Below are positions 49,943 through 62,184 of a stretch of DNA of 64,000 bases, one piece after another (position 1 is the first letter of the stretch; each line of letters opens with the position of its first letter). The DNA lies in NCBI GenBank assembly GCA_965218055.1, contig CBDCKA010000001.1, forward strand, positions 372,001-436,000, in the 5' to 3' direction. The notes under the pieces were generated by a model that was given only the letters and a program-made list of their open reading frames with translations, made no database searches and was not told the DNA's origin. Source of the DNA: CBDBKE01 sp965218055. GTDB lineage: Bacteria; Acidobacteriota; Terriglobia; JAJPHL01; JAPKYU01. A program made the translations under genes and the position numbers.

Positions 49943-51475
49943 CTAGGCCCAGTAGGTGCGGTCGAGCGAGCGGTACTGCACGGCTTCGCCGATGTGGCGG
50001 GAGGCAATGGCAGCAGAGCCGTCCAGGTCGGCGATCGTACGGGCCACCTTCAGGATACGGTCGTGGGCGCGCGCGGAAAGCCCCATGCGAGTGATGGCCG
50101 CCTCCAACAGCTTCTCGGAAGCCTCGTCAATCGGGCAGTGGCGACGGATGAGCCGGGTGCTCATCTGGGCGTTGGCGTAGATGCCGTCGTCGCGGAAGCG
50201 CTCCAGTTGCGTTGCGCGGGCATGCTCCACCCGGCCGCGAATCGCCTCGGAGCTTTCCGCGCTCTGCTCGGAGCGCAGCTCGCGGTACCTCACCGCCGGG
50301 ACGTCAATGTGGATGTCAATGCGGTCCAGCAGCGGCCCGGAAATCTTCGAAACGTAGCGCTGGATGACGCCCGGCGTGCAGTGGCAATCGCGGGTCGGAT
50401 CGTTGAAGAAACCGCAGGGGCAGGGGTTCATGGCAGCGGCGAGCATGAAGGTGGCGGGAAAGGCGACGGTCATGGCGGCCCGGGCAATGGTCACAGTGCC
50501 GTCCTCCAGCGGCTGACGCATCACCTCCAGCACGTTACGACGGAATTCCGGCAACTCGTCCAGAAACAGCACGCCGTTGTGCGCCAGGCTCACCTCACCC
50601 GGGCGAGGGATGTTGCCGCCGCCGACCAGGCCGGCGTCCGAGATGGTGTGGTGCGGCGAGCGGAAGGGCCGTGTCCCCAGCAGACCCTGCGCCGGGTCCA
50701 GCACCCCAGCCACGCTGTGAATCTTGGTGGTCTGGATGGCTTCCTCAAAACTTAGCCCGGGCAGGATCGTAGGCAGCCGGCGGGCCAGCATCGTCTTGCC
50801 CGAGCCGGGCGGGCCGATCATCAGGATGTTGTGGGCGCCGGCGGCCGCCACTGTCAGAGCTCGCTTGGTGGCCTGCTGCCCGCGTACTTCGCTGAAGTCC
50901 ACATTGTAAACGCTGTTCTTCTCCAGGACCTGCTGCCGGTCCACCTGGATTCCGGTGAAGCCGGGTGCGCCGTTCACCAGCGCCAACGCCTCGCCCAGCG
51001 AGCTTACCCCGAAGACGGAGACCCCCTCCACCACCGCCGCCTCGCGGGCGTTGGCCTCCGGCACCACCAGGCGCCGGGGCCCAGAGGCGCGGGCCAACAC
51101 GGCCACCGGCAGCGCACCCCGGACGGGGCGCAGCGACCCGTCGAGCGACAGCTCACCGAGGAACAGATATTCGCCCAGCCGCTCCGCAGAAGCCGCCTCC
51201 AGGGCGCCGAGAATCCCCATGGCCATGGGCAGGTCGAAGCCGGAGCCTTCCTTTCTCTTGTCTGCCGGGGCGAGGTTGATGGTAACGCTCTGACCGAAGT
51301 AGTAGCCACAATTTTTCAGCGCGCCACGCACGCGATGGTGGCTTTCCTTCACGGCGGCGTCCGGCAGGCCCACCACCAGGAAGTCATGCATGCCCCGGTT
51401 CGATAGGTCCACTTCCACGTCTACCAGGTAGGCGTCAATGCCGAAGACCGCGGCGCTGCGCGTCTTGACCAACAT
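49943..51475 (-). CDS. comM: Magnesium chelatase-like AAA ATPase (ComM/YifB)
   Basis: 510 residues: ChlI-like N-terminal domain with NLAPADKRKEGSGFDLPMA, Walker A GPPGSGKTMLARRLPTI, Walker B NGVLFLDELPEF, AAMNPCPCGFFNDP (zinc cysteines) and the C-terminal helical domain. ComM helicases drive branch migration during natural transformation and chromosomal recombination. All motifs are intact. Its presence fits a genome that takes up DNA, but no competence pilus genes are here. Confidence 0.93.
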   Translation of the reverse strand: MLVKTRSAAVFGIDAYLVDVEVDLSNRGMHDFLVVGLPDAAVKESHHRVRGALKNCGYYFGQSVTINLAPADKRKEGSGFDLPMAMGILGALEAASAERLGEYLFLGELSLDGSLRPVRGALPVAVLARASGPRRLVVPEANAREAAVVEGVSVFGVSSLGEALALVNGAPGFTGIQVDRQQVLEKNSVYNVDFSEVRGQQATKRALTVAAAGAHNILMIGPPGSGKTMLARRLPTILPGLSFEEAIQTTKIHSVAGVLDPAQGLLGTRPFRSPHHTISDAGLVGGGNIPRPGEVSLAHNGVLFLDELPEFRRNVLEVMRQPLEDGTVTIARAAMTVAFPATFMLAAAMNPCPCGFFNDPTRDCHCTPGVIQRYVSKISGPLLDRIDIHIDVPAVRYRELRSEQSAESSEAIRGRVEHARATQLERFRDDGIYANAQMSTRLIRRHCPIDEASEKLLEAAITRMGLSARAHDRILKVARTIADLDGSAAIASRHIGEAVQYRSLDRTYWA

Positions 51476-51551
51476 GGAGAGAGTCCGGCCCCGCTCCGAA
51501 GTGCGAGGCTAAGAATCTTTCAAAACCAGTAGCACTGCTCCGGTGAAAAAA

Positions 51552-53612
51552 CTACCACCAGCTGAGCTCATCATCCGGAACGTAACGCGTGACTTTCCGA
51601 TACAGCGTTTCGCCTTGCCGATAATGCCCTCGCTGATAGAGCGGAAAATATTTGCCGGGCGGGTCGATTGAGACGACCGTGTTGCCGCGGATCACCAGCG
51701 TATATTCATTGACGCCACCCGGAGGGCCCTGGATCCGCACCTTTTTTGTTCGCTCGGGAATTGGAAACGTGAGCGTTGCGCCCTGACCGCGATTCACCTG
51801 CCCAACGACAGCATACCGGCCCTTGAAGGTCAAATCACGCGGTTCGCCGCCAACCTCGCACTTGGCCTGTTCCAGTTCAGCCCAACCTGGCAGCCGAATC
51901 TCCAGGTTAACGTCCACCTTGGTCTTGACGTCCACTCGGCCGGCATACGGGATGTGGCTGTCCACGTCCGCCCACTTCGAGGCGCGGTTAAGCAACAGGT
52001 TCAAACGCAGTGTCGGTCTGTCGAAAGTCCAGATCATCCCGCCCTTGTCGTAGCTCAGCATCTCGCGCCAGGCGTAGTAGAGCGCGCGCGGCCCGTTGGC
52101 CGAGCAGCAGTTCGAGATACTGACGATGAACTCGGGATGGCCAATGAAATCGTTGGCCGAAGGATGGCTGGCAAACCCGCCGATCGCCCGTTCCGCGACA
52201 TTGTCGGTGGTGTACATACCGGGACGATAGAACATTTCCCGGTGCTTCTTGGTAATCACTGCCTTGGAGTAATCCACATGACCGTCGGTGAGCCAGCTAA
52301 TATGGGTGAGCTGATTCTCGGCGTACTGGTTACGCAGCCAGCGGTCCACCTCGTCCCACTTGTCGATACCCAGCTTGGAGAATTTGATCGCGCAGATGAT
52401 CATGTCGACCACCTCGCAGGTCTCCGAGGTGTGGTACCGGTAGGGATGCTCGTCCCCCTTGAATTCCGGGCCGGAGTCATGGGTCGCCTCAGGGAAAAAG
52501 CCCACCACCCCGTTGCCTGCCCGGATGCCGTATTCGTAGGCCTTCAGTGCCGGCTCCAGTAGGGTCCGGTCTCCGGTCTGTTCGATGTAATACAGCGCGG
52601 CCAGGATGCCAATTGTGTGGGTATGGAAATGCGCCCACTTCGAGCCCTGGGCATCGTCCCGGAAACGCCCGTCTTCCATGAAGTACCCGGAATCGAAGAA
52701 GATGTAATGCAGAATCTTGCCTGCCAGTTCCACCGCTTCGGGATCGCCCAACGCACGGTGATACTGAATCAGCGCCTGCGCCGTCCAGGCATTGCCCCCG
52801 GCGACGATGCCGACAGGTCGCGTTTCCGGCGGCTCGATCTTGCGACCCGGCGTCATCCAGTGGCTGAACATGTAAGCGTTGGGACCGTCCACGATCAGCG
52901 TTTTCTTGATCCCCTCCGCCAGCTTGCGGGCGGCCTCGGCCCAGGGACCGTCCGGGTCTTTCTTCGCCAGGACCGAAAAAGCGGACAAGGTGCGGGCCGT
53001 CCCATAACCCAGCGTGCAGATATGCTCGACGCCTTCTTTCTGGTCGTCGGGCGGATGCATATAGCCGCCGCCTCGTCCCAGGACCCAGGGACGCCCGGAC
53101 GTCGGAGCATAGACCAGCCCGTCGGGCCCCTGCATCCTCAGAAACATCTTCATGTAGGCTTCGTCGACCTCAAGGTTCTGCCGACTGCCGCAGACTGTGC
53201 GCGCGATCGGCAGTATCTCCAACACCTTGCCCATTGTCTGGAAATCACCCTGGTTGTGCCACATCAAGGGAGGCCGGGCCATCAGCTCCACCATGTTGTA
53301 GTATTCATACTCCATCGCGGGGTTGACAACTCGCGTGAGGAAATTGACCGCCAGCTTGGCTCGTTCAGCTAGGTCCAGAGTTGCCGGGACCAGCGCTTCA
53401 TACCTGCGGCCAGAGTAGCCCGGAGGACGAAAACTCGCGATTTTGGAATTGATGTAATTTATAGGTTCCTGGGGGTTCGGATCGGGCACGACCGCTTCCT
53501 GCTGCGCCGCCTGTCCCGGCCCTTGCCCACTCGCCTCAGAGCGAAAGACAAATATCGAAAGAGAAATACAAGCCGCCACCACCACCGCCGACATGACCTT
53601 AAGGACTTTCAT
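51552..53612 (-). CDS. Exported GH127-like (beta-L-arabinofuranosidase-type) protein
   Basis: 686 residues. Signal peptide (residues 1-28), an (alpha/alpha)6-type domain and a C-terminal beta domain. The zinc-site residues of GH127 are preserved in order: SETCE (Glu397, Cys399) and NCCSANGPR (Cys502, Cys503), one Cys acting as nucleophile in characterised enzymes. Overall similarity to GH127 is loose, so another sugar may be the substrate. It is divergent from the PQQ dehydrogenase gene; both products are periplasmic. Confidence 0.7.
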   Translation of the reverse strand: MKVLKVMSAVVVAACISLSIFVFRSEASGQGPGQAAQQEAVVPDPNPQEPINYINSKIASFRPPGYSGRRYEALVPATLDLAERAKLAVNFLTRVVNPAMEYEYYNMVELMARPPLMWHNQGDFQTMGKVLEILPIARTVCGSRQNLEVDEAYMKMFLRMQGPDGLVYAPTSGRPWVLGRGGGYMHPPDDQKEGVEHICTLGYGTARTLSAFSVLAKKDPDGPWAEAARKLAEGIKKTLIVDGPNAYMFSHWMTPGRKIEPPETRPVGIVAGGNAWTAQALIQYHRALGDPEAVELAGKILHYIFFDSGYFMEDGRFRDDAQGSKWAHFHTHTIGILAALYYIEQTGDRTLLEPALKAYEYGIRAGNGVVGFFPEATHDSGPEFKGDEHPYRYHTSETCEVVDMIICAIKFSKLGIDKWDEVDRWLRNQYAENQLTHISWLTDGHVDYSKAVITKKHREMFYRPGMYTTDNVAERAIGGFASHPSANDFIGHPEFIVSISNCCSANGPRALYYAWREMLSYDKGGMIWTFDRPTLRLNLLLNRASKWADVDSHIPYAGRVDVKTKVDVNLEIRLPGWAELEQAKCEVGGEPRDLTFKGRYAVVGQVNRGQGATLTFPIPERTKKVRIQGPPGGVNEYTLVIRGNTVVSIDPPGKYFPLYQRGHYRQGETLYRKVTRYVPDDELSWW

Positions 53613-53907
53613 CGACCACTTCCACGCAATCCCTACAGGCGGTCGAACGACGCCTACAGAGTTGCAGATCTTCTATTCCTTTCACCTGCCAAGTATACTT
53701 TTTCTCTGGCTGCCGAGCCAGAGGCCACCAGCGCACCCCACAGAAGCCGCACAGTGCCCACCTGACGGGGAGGGGATGCGCTCAACCCATTTGAATTGTT
53801 TGTGATAGTGTCCAGTGGTGCCAGGGTTGGTGAGCCTCGCAGCGGGATTCAAAATCCGCGGCCCCCTAGATCGATAGCTGGGGGAGTTTGCGTGGCAGGG
53901 AGCGGGA
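53613..53907. other. Divergent intergenic region
   Basis: 295 bp between the GH127-like and PQQ-dehydrogenase genes. No gene seen. AT-rich TTCTATTCCTTTCACC and TATACTTTTTCTC (about 53670-53705) and TTTGTGATAGTG (about 53799) are the likely promoter areas for the two genes; no clear operator. Confidence 0.3.
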
Positions 53908-56061
53908 ATGAACTGGAAAGCCGGATTTCTCTTACTGGCAGCGGCGGCACTGCTCATGGTGGCGATGCCTGGCTCCGCGGGTTCGCAACGTCGCGCGCCC
54001 AAGGCGGGATATCTCCATTGGAGGGCTTACGGCGGCGGTCCCGAAAACATCCGTTACTCACGGCTCGACCAGATCAACCGCGAGAACGTCCACAAACTTC
54101 AAGTGGCTTGGACTTTCGACAGCGGCGATGCCTTCCCCGGCTCGGAGTTCCAGTGCCATCCCATCGTGGTGAACGGCGTGTTATTTGCCACGACGCCAAA
54201 GCTTCGTGTGATTGCGCTGGACGCGGCCAGCGGGAGGCTACGGTGGCGCTTCGATCCCCATGAAGGGAAGACCGCTATCTCTCGGACACGGATCCGGGGC
54301 CTCAACTACTGGGAGAGCGGTCAGGATCAGCGGATCTATTTCGCCGCGCTTCACTATCTCTACGCGCTGGATGCAAAGACAGGGAAACCCGTTCCCAGCT
54401 TTGGAAACAAGGGGCGCGTGGATTTGCGGGAGGGACTGGGGCGCGATCCCCAACTGCTCACCATCTCCATCAACACCCCCGGCGTCGTCTACAAGGATCT
54501 GCTCATCATCGGCAGCGTGGTCAGCGAGGCGCTGCCATCGGCCCCGGGGGACATTCGCGCTTACGACACCCGCACCGGGGAGCTTCGCTGGAGCTTCCAC
54601 ACCATTCCTCATCCAGGAGAGTTCGGCTACGACACATGGCCAAAGGAGGCCTGGAAATACGTTGGCGGGGCCAACAGTTGGTCGGGGATGAGTCTGGATG
54701 AGGAGCGAGGTCTGGTATTCGTTCCCACCGGTGCGGCGGCGTTCGACTTTTTCGGCGGGAACCGAGCCGGGGATAACCTGTTCGCCAACTGTCTGATCGC
54801 TCTGAAGGCGGAAACGGGGCAACGGGTCTGGCACTTCCAGCTGGTCAAACACGACGTGTGGGACCGGGACCCGCCAGCTCCTCCCAATCTGGTGACGGTG
54901 ATGCGCGACGGACGCCTAATTGATGCGGTTGCCCAGGTGACAAAGTCCGCCTATCTGTTCCTGTTCGAGCGGGGTACCGGCCGGCCACTGTTTCCTATTG
55001 AGTATCGCAAGGTCCCATCCTCGGGTGTAGAGGGAGAGGTACTGGCTGAAACCCAGCCCTTTCCTTTGAAACCGCCCCCGTTCGCTCGCCAGATGGTGAC
55101 CGAAGATATCGTCACCCGCAGAACCCCCGAGGCTCGCAAGGCGGTCCTGAAGCAGTTGCGCAGTCTCCGGAATGGGGGGCAGTTCACGCCTCCCAGCCTT
55201 GAAGGGACCGTCCTGTTTCCCGGCTACGATGGAGGCCCCGAGTGGGGCGGGGCGGCCTTCGACCCGGAGACGGGTCTCTACTATGTGAATTCGAATGAGA
55301 TGGCCTGGATCCTGAAGCTGATCAAGCTGCCCAAGAAAAAGGACCGCACCACCGGCCGGGAACTATGCCTCAGGTATTGCGCCAGTTGCCACGGCGAGGA
55401 TTTGCGGGGCACACCTCCTGAGTACCCCACGCTGGTCGGGCTTGCCGAGAAATACGGGGAATTCGAGGTGGCGCAGATCATTTCCGATGGCAGGGACCGG
55501 ATGCCCGGGTTTGCACAACTGGAAATTCCGACCATCCTCGCCATGGCCCGCTACCTGGTTTTCGGCGAGGAAACAGAAGTAGAGCAGGCAGCTGAGTCGC
55601 CTGCAATCGATGTTCCCTACGGGCATGGCGGCTACCGAAAGTTGCTCGACCCGGACGGGTATCCGGCCGTTGAGCCTCCCTGGGGGACTCTCAACGCCAT
55701 CCATCTGGACACCGGCAAGATCGCCTGGACAGTCCCGCTGGGCGAATTCCCCGAGCTGGCGGCCAGAGGGATACGAACCACCGGAAGCGAAAACTATGGC
55801 GGCCCAGTGGTGACCGCCGGCGGGTTGGTCTTCATTGGTGCCACGCTCCATGACAGGAAGTTCCACGCCTTCGATAAGGCTAACGGAAAGCTGTTGTGGG
55901 AGACGACGCTGCCGGCGGCTGGCACTGCCACTCCGGCCACCTACATGGTGAACGGGCGCCAGTACGTGGTGATCGCCGCCGGCGGCGGCAAGTACGGCCT
56001 GCCGCCGGGAGGAACCTACGTTGCGTTCGCCCTTCCCGAAGATGCCATCCTGCAGGAATGA
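53908..56061 (+). CDS. PQQ-dependent quinoprotein dehydrogenase with embedded cytochrome c
   Basis: 717 residues. Signal peptide, then an eight-bladed propeller with W-docking motifs (VWHFQLVKHDVWDRDPPAPP, VTKSAYLFLFERGTGRP, TLNAIHLDTGKIAWTVPLG, YMVNGRQYVVIAAGG). A cytochrome c domain with heme motif CASCH (491-495) and a distal Met (RMPGF) is inserted between blades at about 475-560. It resembles membrane or soluble glucose/alcohol PQQ dehydrogenases and would pass electrons from a sugar or alcohol directly to heme. Start ATG 53908 follows GGGAGCGGGA. Confidence 0.88.
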   Translation: MNWKAGFLLLAAAALLMVAMPGSAGSQRRAPKAGYLHWRAYGGGPENIRYSRLDQINRENVHKLQVAWTFDSGDAFPGSEFQCHPIVVNGVLFATTPKLRVIALDAASGRLRWRFDPHEGKTAISRTRIRGLNYWESGQDQRIYFAALHYLYALDAKTGKPVPSFGNKGRVDLREGLGRDPQLLTISINTPGVVYKDLLIIGSVVSEALPSAPGDIRAYDTRTGELRWSFHTIPHPGEFGYDTWPKEAWKYVGGANSWSGMSLDEERGLVFVPTGAAAFDFFGGNRAGDNLFANCLIALKAETGQRVWHFQLVKHDVWDRDPPAPPNLVTVMRDGRLIDAVAQVTKSAYLFLFERGTGRPLFPIEYRKVPSSGVEGEVLAETQPFPLKPPPFARQMVTEDIVTRRTPEARKAVLKQLRSLRNGGQFTPPSLEGTVLFPGYDGGPEWGGAAFDPETGLYYVNSNEMAWILKLIKLPKKKDRTTGRELCLRYCASCHGEDLRGTPPEYPTLVGLAEKYGEFEVAQIISDGRDRMPGFAQLEIPTILAMARYLVFGEETEVEQAAESPAIDVPYGHGGYRKLLDPDGYPAVEPPWGTLNAIHLDTGKIAWTVPLGEFPELAARGIRTTGSENYGGPVVTAGGLVFIGATLHDRKFHAFDKANGKLLWETTLPAAGTATPATYMVNGRQYVVIAAGGGKYGLPPGGTYVAFALPEDAILQE

Positions 56062-56122
56062 GCTGCCACAACCCCTACCCCACGCCAACCGCTGCGAACT
56101 AGGGGCGAGAGTAGGTGCCCGA

Positions 56123-57583
<1,461 letters not shown>

Positions 57584-57680
57584 AGCAGCCTCCCTTCTTT
57601 GGTTTTTGGTGGGGCTTTCGGCAGCGCCAGCCACCCTGGCCCTCGCGCCTTTGGCGGAGGCGCGGCGCTTGCTTGGCATT

Positions 57681-57716
57681 CTTTGTCAGCGGCTTTGTCA
57701 GGGGCTTTGTCATGGG
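57681..57716. repeat. 12-bp tandem repeat, three units, upstream of fumC
   Basis: Units 57681-57692, 57693-57704 and 57705-57716, consensus CTTTGTCANGGG, just upstream of the longer alternative fumC start. Confidence 0.75.
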
Positions 57717-57813
57717 GCTGTTATACATGAACGCCTGGATTTTGCCTATACAGGGACCCACGAACGAAAGCTGCCCGGCGAGCGACCTCGGCGGTACGCC
57801 CAGGGCGCGCGCC

Positions 57814-57848
57814 AAAAAACTACGGGCCCCGAAAGCCTCGGGGCCCGT
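57814..57848 (-). terminator. Rho-independent terminator after the cold-shock gene
   Basis: On the minus strand an 11-bp perfect stem (57822-57832 with 57838-57848, loop five bases) is followed by TTTTTT (57814-57819). It lies 34 bp downstream of the cold-shock stop. Confidence 0.85.
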
Positions 57849-57882
57849 GTCGGATTCAAGCCGGGTTTTTGTCGGCGATTGG

Positions 57883-58086
57883 TTAAAGTTGGACCACCTG
57901 TACGGCCTGCCAGCCCTTGGGTCCGCGGGTCACCTCGAACTCCACCTCGGAGCCTTCGTCCAGGGACCGGTAGCCTTCGTTTTGAATGGCTGTGTAATGG
58001 ACGAAGACGTCCTCCCCTGACGAACGCTGGATAAAGCCGTAGCCTTTCGAAGCGTTAAACCACTTGACGATACCTTTCTCTTTCAC
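57883..58086 (-). CDS. Cold-shock domain protein (CspA family)
   Basis: 67 residues: EKGIVKWFNASKGYGFIQR (RNP1), EDVFVHYTAIQ (RNP2) and EVTRGPKGWQAVQV, the full five-strand OB fold that binds single-stranded RNA and DNA. GTG 58086 is preceded by AGGAG at good spacing. The transcript probably carries a long leader of about 125 nt from the promoter at 58221-58250, as for cold-induced csp genes. Confidence 0.92.
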   Translation of the reverse strand: MKEKGIVKWFNASKGYGFIQRSSGEDVFVHYTAIQNEGYRSLDEGSEVEFEVTRGPKGWQAVQVVQL

Positions 58087-58220
58087 TACTTCAACTCCTG
58101 ATCTAAGTTTTGCGCTGCCAGGCCATCCCCAACCGCCAAAAAGAAAAGAGCCACAAAGCTGCTTGTAGCTCCTCACCCCTGTGCGACTTCGGGATGAGTA
58201 CAACCTTAAACAGCAACTCG

Positions 58221-58250
58221 ATTATGCCAAAGAGACGATGATTTCGCCAA
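58221..58250 (-). promoter_or_regulatory. Candidate promoter of the cold-shock gene
   Basis: On the minus strand TTGGCG (58250-58245) and CATAAT (58226-58221) are 18 bp apart. The predicted start near 58214 leaves a leader of about 127 nt containing an imperfect hairpin (about 58150-58171). Confidence 0.5.
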
Positions 58251-58636
58251 GAGAAAAACCGCGCCGCCGTCCGGCGAGGCAGCATATCCCTAACGTGCTG
58301 AAAAGGCGTTGGTTAGACACCTCGCGGATCGCTCGCTGACGTCCGCGGCCCTGTTGCTTGCACAACTGACTGAACCGCCGAGCGTGAGCGAGCGGCGATT
58401 CCCGGCGTTTTTTCCCTACCCCGCTCAAGCGCTCCCCAACGGCTTCCCAAGGGCTCTATGAGGAGCCGAGCCGTGGCCTACCGAAGTAGACGCACCATCC
58501 CTCTCCAGTAACGTCTGAACTCTGCAAGAAACTGCGGCCAATTGCGTTCCAGTCGATGGAGGACGTCTGGTTGATCGGTCCTCCCGGCGGAATAGCCGAA
58601 ATCACTCTGGTGCTACCTGCCTAAGGAGAGAAAGCA
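58251..58636. other. Intergenic region without recognised gene
   Basis: About 385 bp between the divergent cold-shock and ARPP-1 genes. No credible reading frame. Several GC-rich self-complementary bits (for example GCCGAGCGTGAGCGAGCGGC at about 58377) could fold in RNA. A good ribosome site CTAAGGAGA precedes ATG 58637. Confidence 0.35.
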
Positions 58637-59734
58637 ATGTGGCGGATTCTATCTTTAATTCTTGTCGTAAGTCTCGTTCTGGGCACCGTAAGCCTGGTTC
58701 TGGTCGCCGGCGCCAATAAGCAAACCAAGTTTCACCCTGCCGACTTGAAGATCCATGATCCCATCCGACAGGGTAACCTCACCATCTTTCCGGTTTCCAA
58801 CGGAAGCCGGGCCAAGACCTCCCTATACCTGACGCTGGACGAAGGCCTGGCGGCCGGGACGGTAAAAGTGGGCGAGCTGGGCGCGCTGCGCGGCGCCATG
58901 GTGCGTCCCGTGGAGCGCCGGCCCCGGGGCCACCGTCCAGTCCCGCAGGATCGCGCGCGGGTAAGCGAGTTGGCCATCCAGAACCTGTCCGACCGGCCGC
59001 TGCTGTTGCTGGCCGGGGAGGTGGTTCGCGGCGGAAAGCAGGATCGTGTGGTGGCTCGGGACCGAATTGTGCCACCCCACAGCGAGCCCATCCCGCTCGG
59101 GGTCTTCTGCGTGGAGCCGGGCCGCTGGCACGGCCTGTCGGCCCAATTTGCCGCCTCCAAGGCCATGGCCCACCCCAAGCTCCGCCAGGAGGTCACTGAG
59201 ACACGCGACCAGCAGAAGGTCTGGAACGAGGTCGCCCGGGCGAACAAGTCGGTGGCGGAGACGCTGGCCGCGGCGCCTGCTGCCGAGCGTGCAGGAGCCG
59301 CGGGTGCCCTCCGTGCGCAATCCTCCTACGCCCGGACCATGGAGGCGCGCCCGGTTCAGGACCACCTAGGCGGAGGCAGCCGCGCGATTCTCCCGCAGAT
59401 CCCACAGGGGGCGGTCGGGGTAGTCGTCGCAGTGAACGGGCAGCCCGTGTGGGCCGATCTGTTTGCCTCCCCTGCCCTGTTCGATCGTTATCGGGCCAAG
59501 CTGCTGCGCTCCTACCTGGTCGAAGCTATAGGCTCCGGCAAGATGCCCGAGAAGGCGCCGACTGCGAAGCAGGCACGCGAGTTCCTGCGGGCGCTGAGCG
59601 GGCGCCAGACCATTGAGGTTGAGCCCGGCGTCTACCGGCTGGTGCGCACCGAGGCGGCTGGCACGGTCACCTACGAACTGGAGACGCTTGCGCCACGGCC
59701 GCTTACCCTGCACGTGGCCCGCATGGCGCGCTAG
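58637..59734 (+). CDS. ARPP-1 (DUF6569)-family exported protein
   Basis: 365 residues. N-terminal membrane segment (ILSLILVVSLVLGTVSLVLVAGA) then an ARPP-1-like domain: LTIFPVSNG, YLTLDEGLAAGTVKVGE, LAIQNLSDRPLLLLAGEVV, GGKQDRVVARDRIVPPHS and LGVFCVEPGRW. The family is widespread and of unknown function. The middle has an Ala/Glu-rich helical section. The ATG has an AAGGAGA site. Possibly periplasmic or membrane-attached. Confidence 0.78.
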   Translation: MWRILSLILVVSLVLGTVSLVLVAGANKQTKFHPADLKIHDPIRQGNLTIFPVSNGSRAKTSLYLTLDEGLAAGTVKVGELGALRGAMVRPVERRPRGHRPVPQDRARVSELAIQNLSDRPLLLLAGEVVRGGKQDRVVARDRIVPPHSEPIPLGVFCVEPGRWHGLSAQFAASKAMAHPKLRQEVTETRDQQKVWNEVARANKSVAETLAAAPAAERAGAAGALRAQSSYARTMEARPVQDHLGGGSRAILPQIPQGAVGVVVAVNGQPVWADLFASPALFDRYRAKLLRSYLVEAIGSGKMPEKAPTAKQAREFLRALSGRQTIEVEPGVYRLVRTEAAGTVTYELETLAPRPLTLHVARMAR

Positions 59735-59751
59735 GTCGAACGTCGCGTGGT

Positions 59752-59888
59752 ATTCCTTGGGCCGACAAAGTACGTCGGCCCGAGGAATCTGCCTGCCCAG
59801 AAATCGACTAACGTTGAAAGGGGTTGAAACCCAGATTCCTTGCTTCGCCCGGAATGACAAGGTAGCCGATTTTTCAGCAGCCTGTTAG
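59752..59888. repeat. Hairpin-rich repeat ending in the REPIN-type motif
   Basis: Starts with a long stem (59752-59766 against 59774-59788, arms carrying GGGCCGAC/GTCGGCCC), holds a GGGTTGAAACCC hairpin near 59821, and ends TTTTTCAGCAGCCTGTTAG (59870-59888), closely matching the terminal sequence of the 47.5 kb element. No gene product. Confidence 0.55.
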
Positions 59889-59951
59889 GCTCTAATTTGT
59901 CACCCGGACCATCCGGGTCAACCGCGCTAAACCTTGCGAACCGGAGTCGCC

Positions 59952-62147
<2,196 letters not shown>

Positions 62148-62184
62148 ATCCAACTCCCAGTCCTCTTTTTCCTCGCGGCTTGAA

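Noticed and set aside
52617..53372. 251-codon open frame opposite the GH127-like gene
   Set aside because: No ribosome site or recognisable domain; the other strand has a signal peptide and conserved metal residues.
57584..57679. Basic N-terminal extension of FumC as a targeting sequence
   Set aside because: No ribosome site before ATG 57679, while a strong one precedes TTG 57583; the extension is low-complexity.
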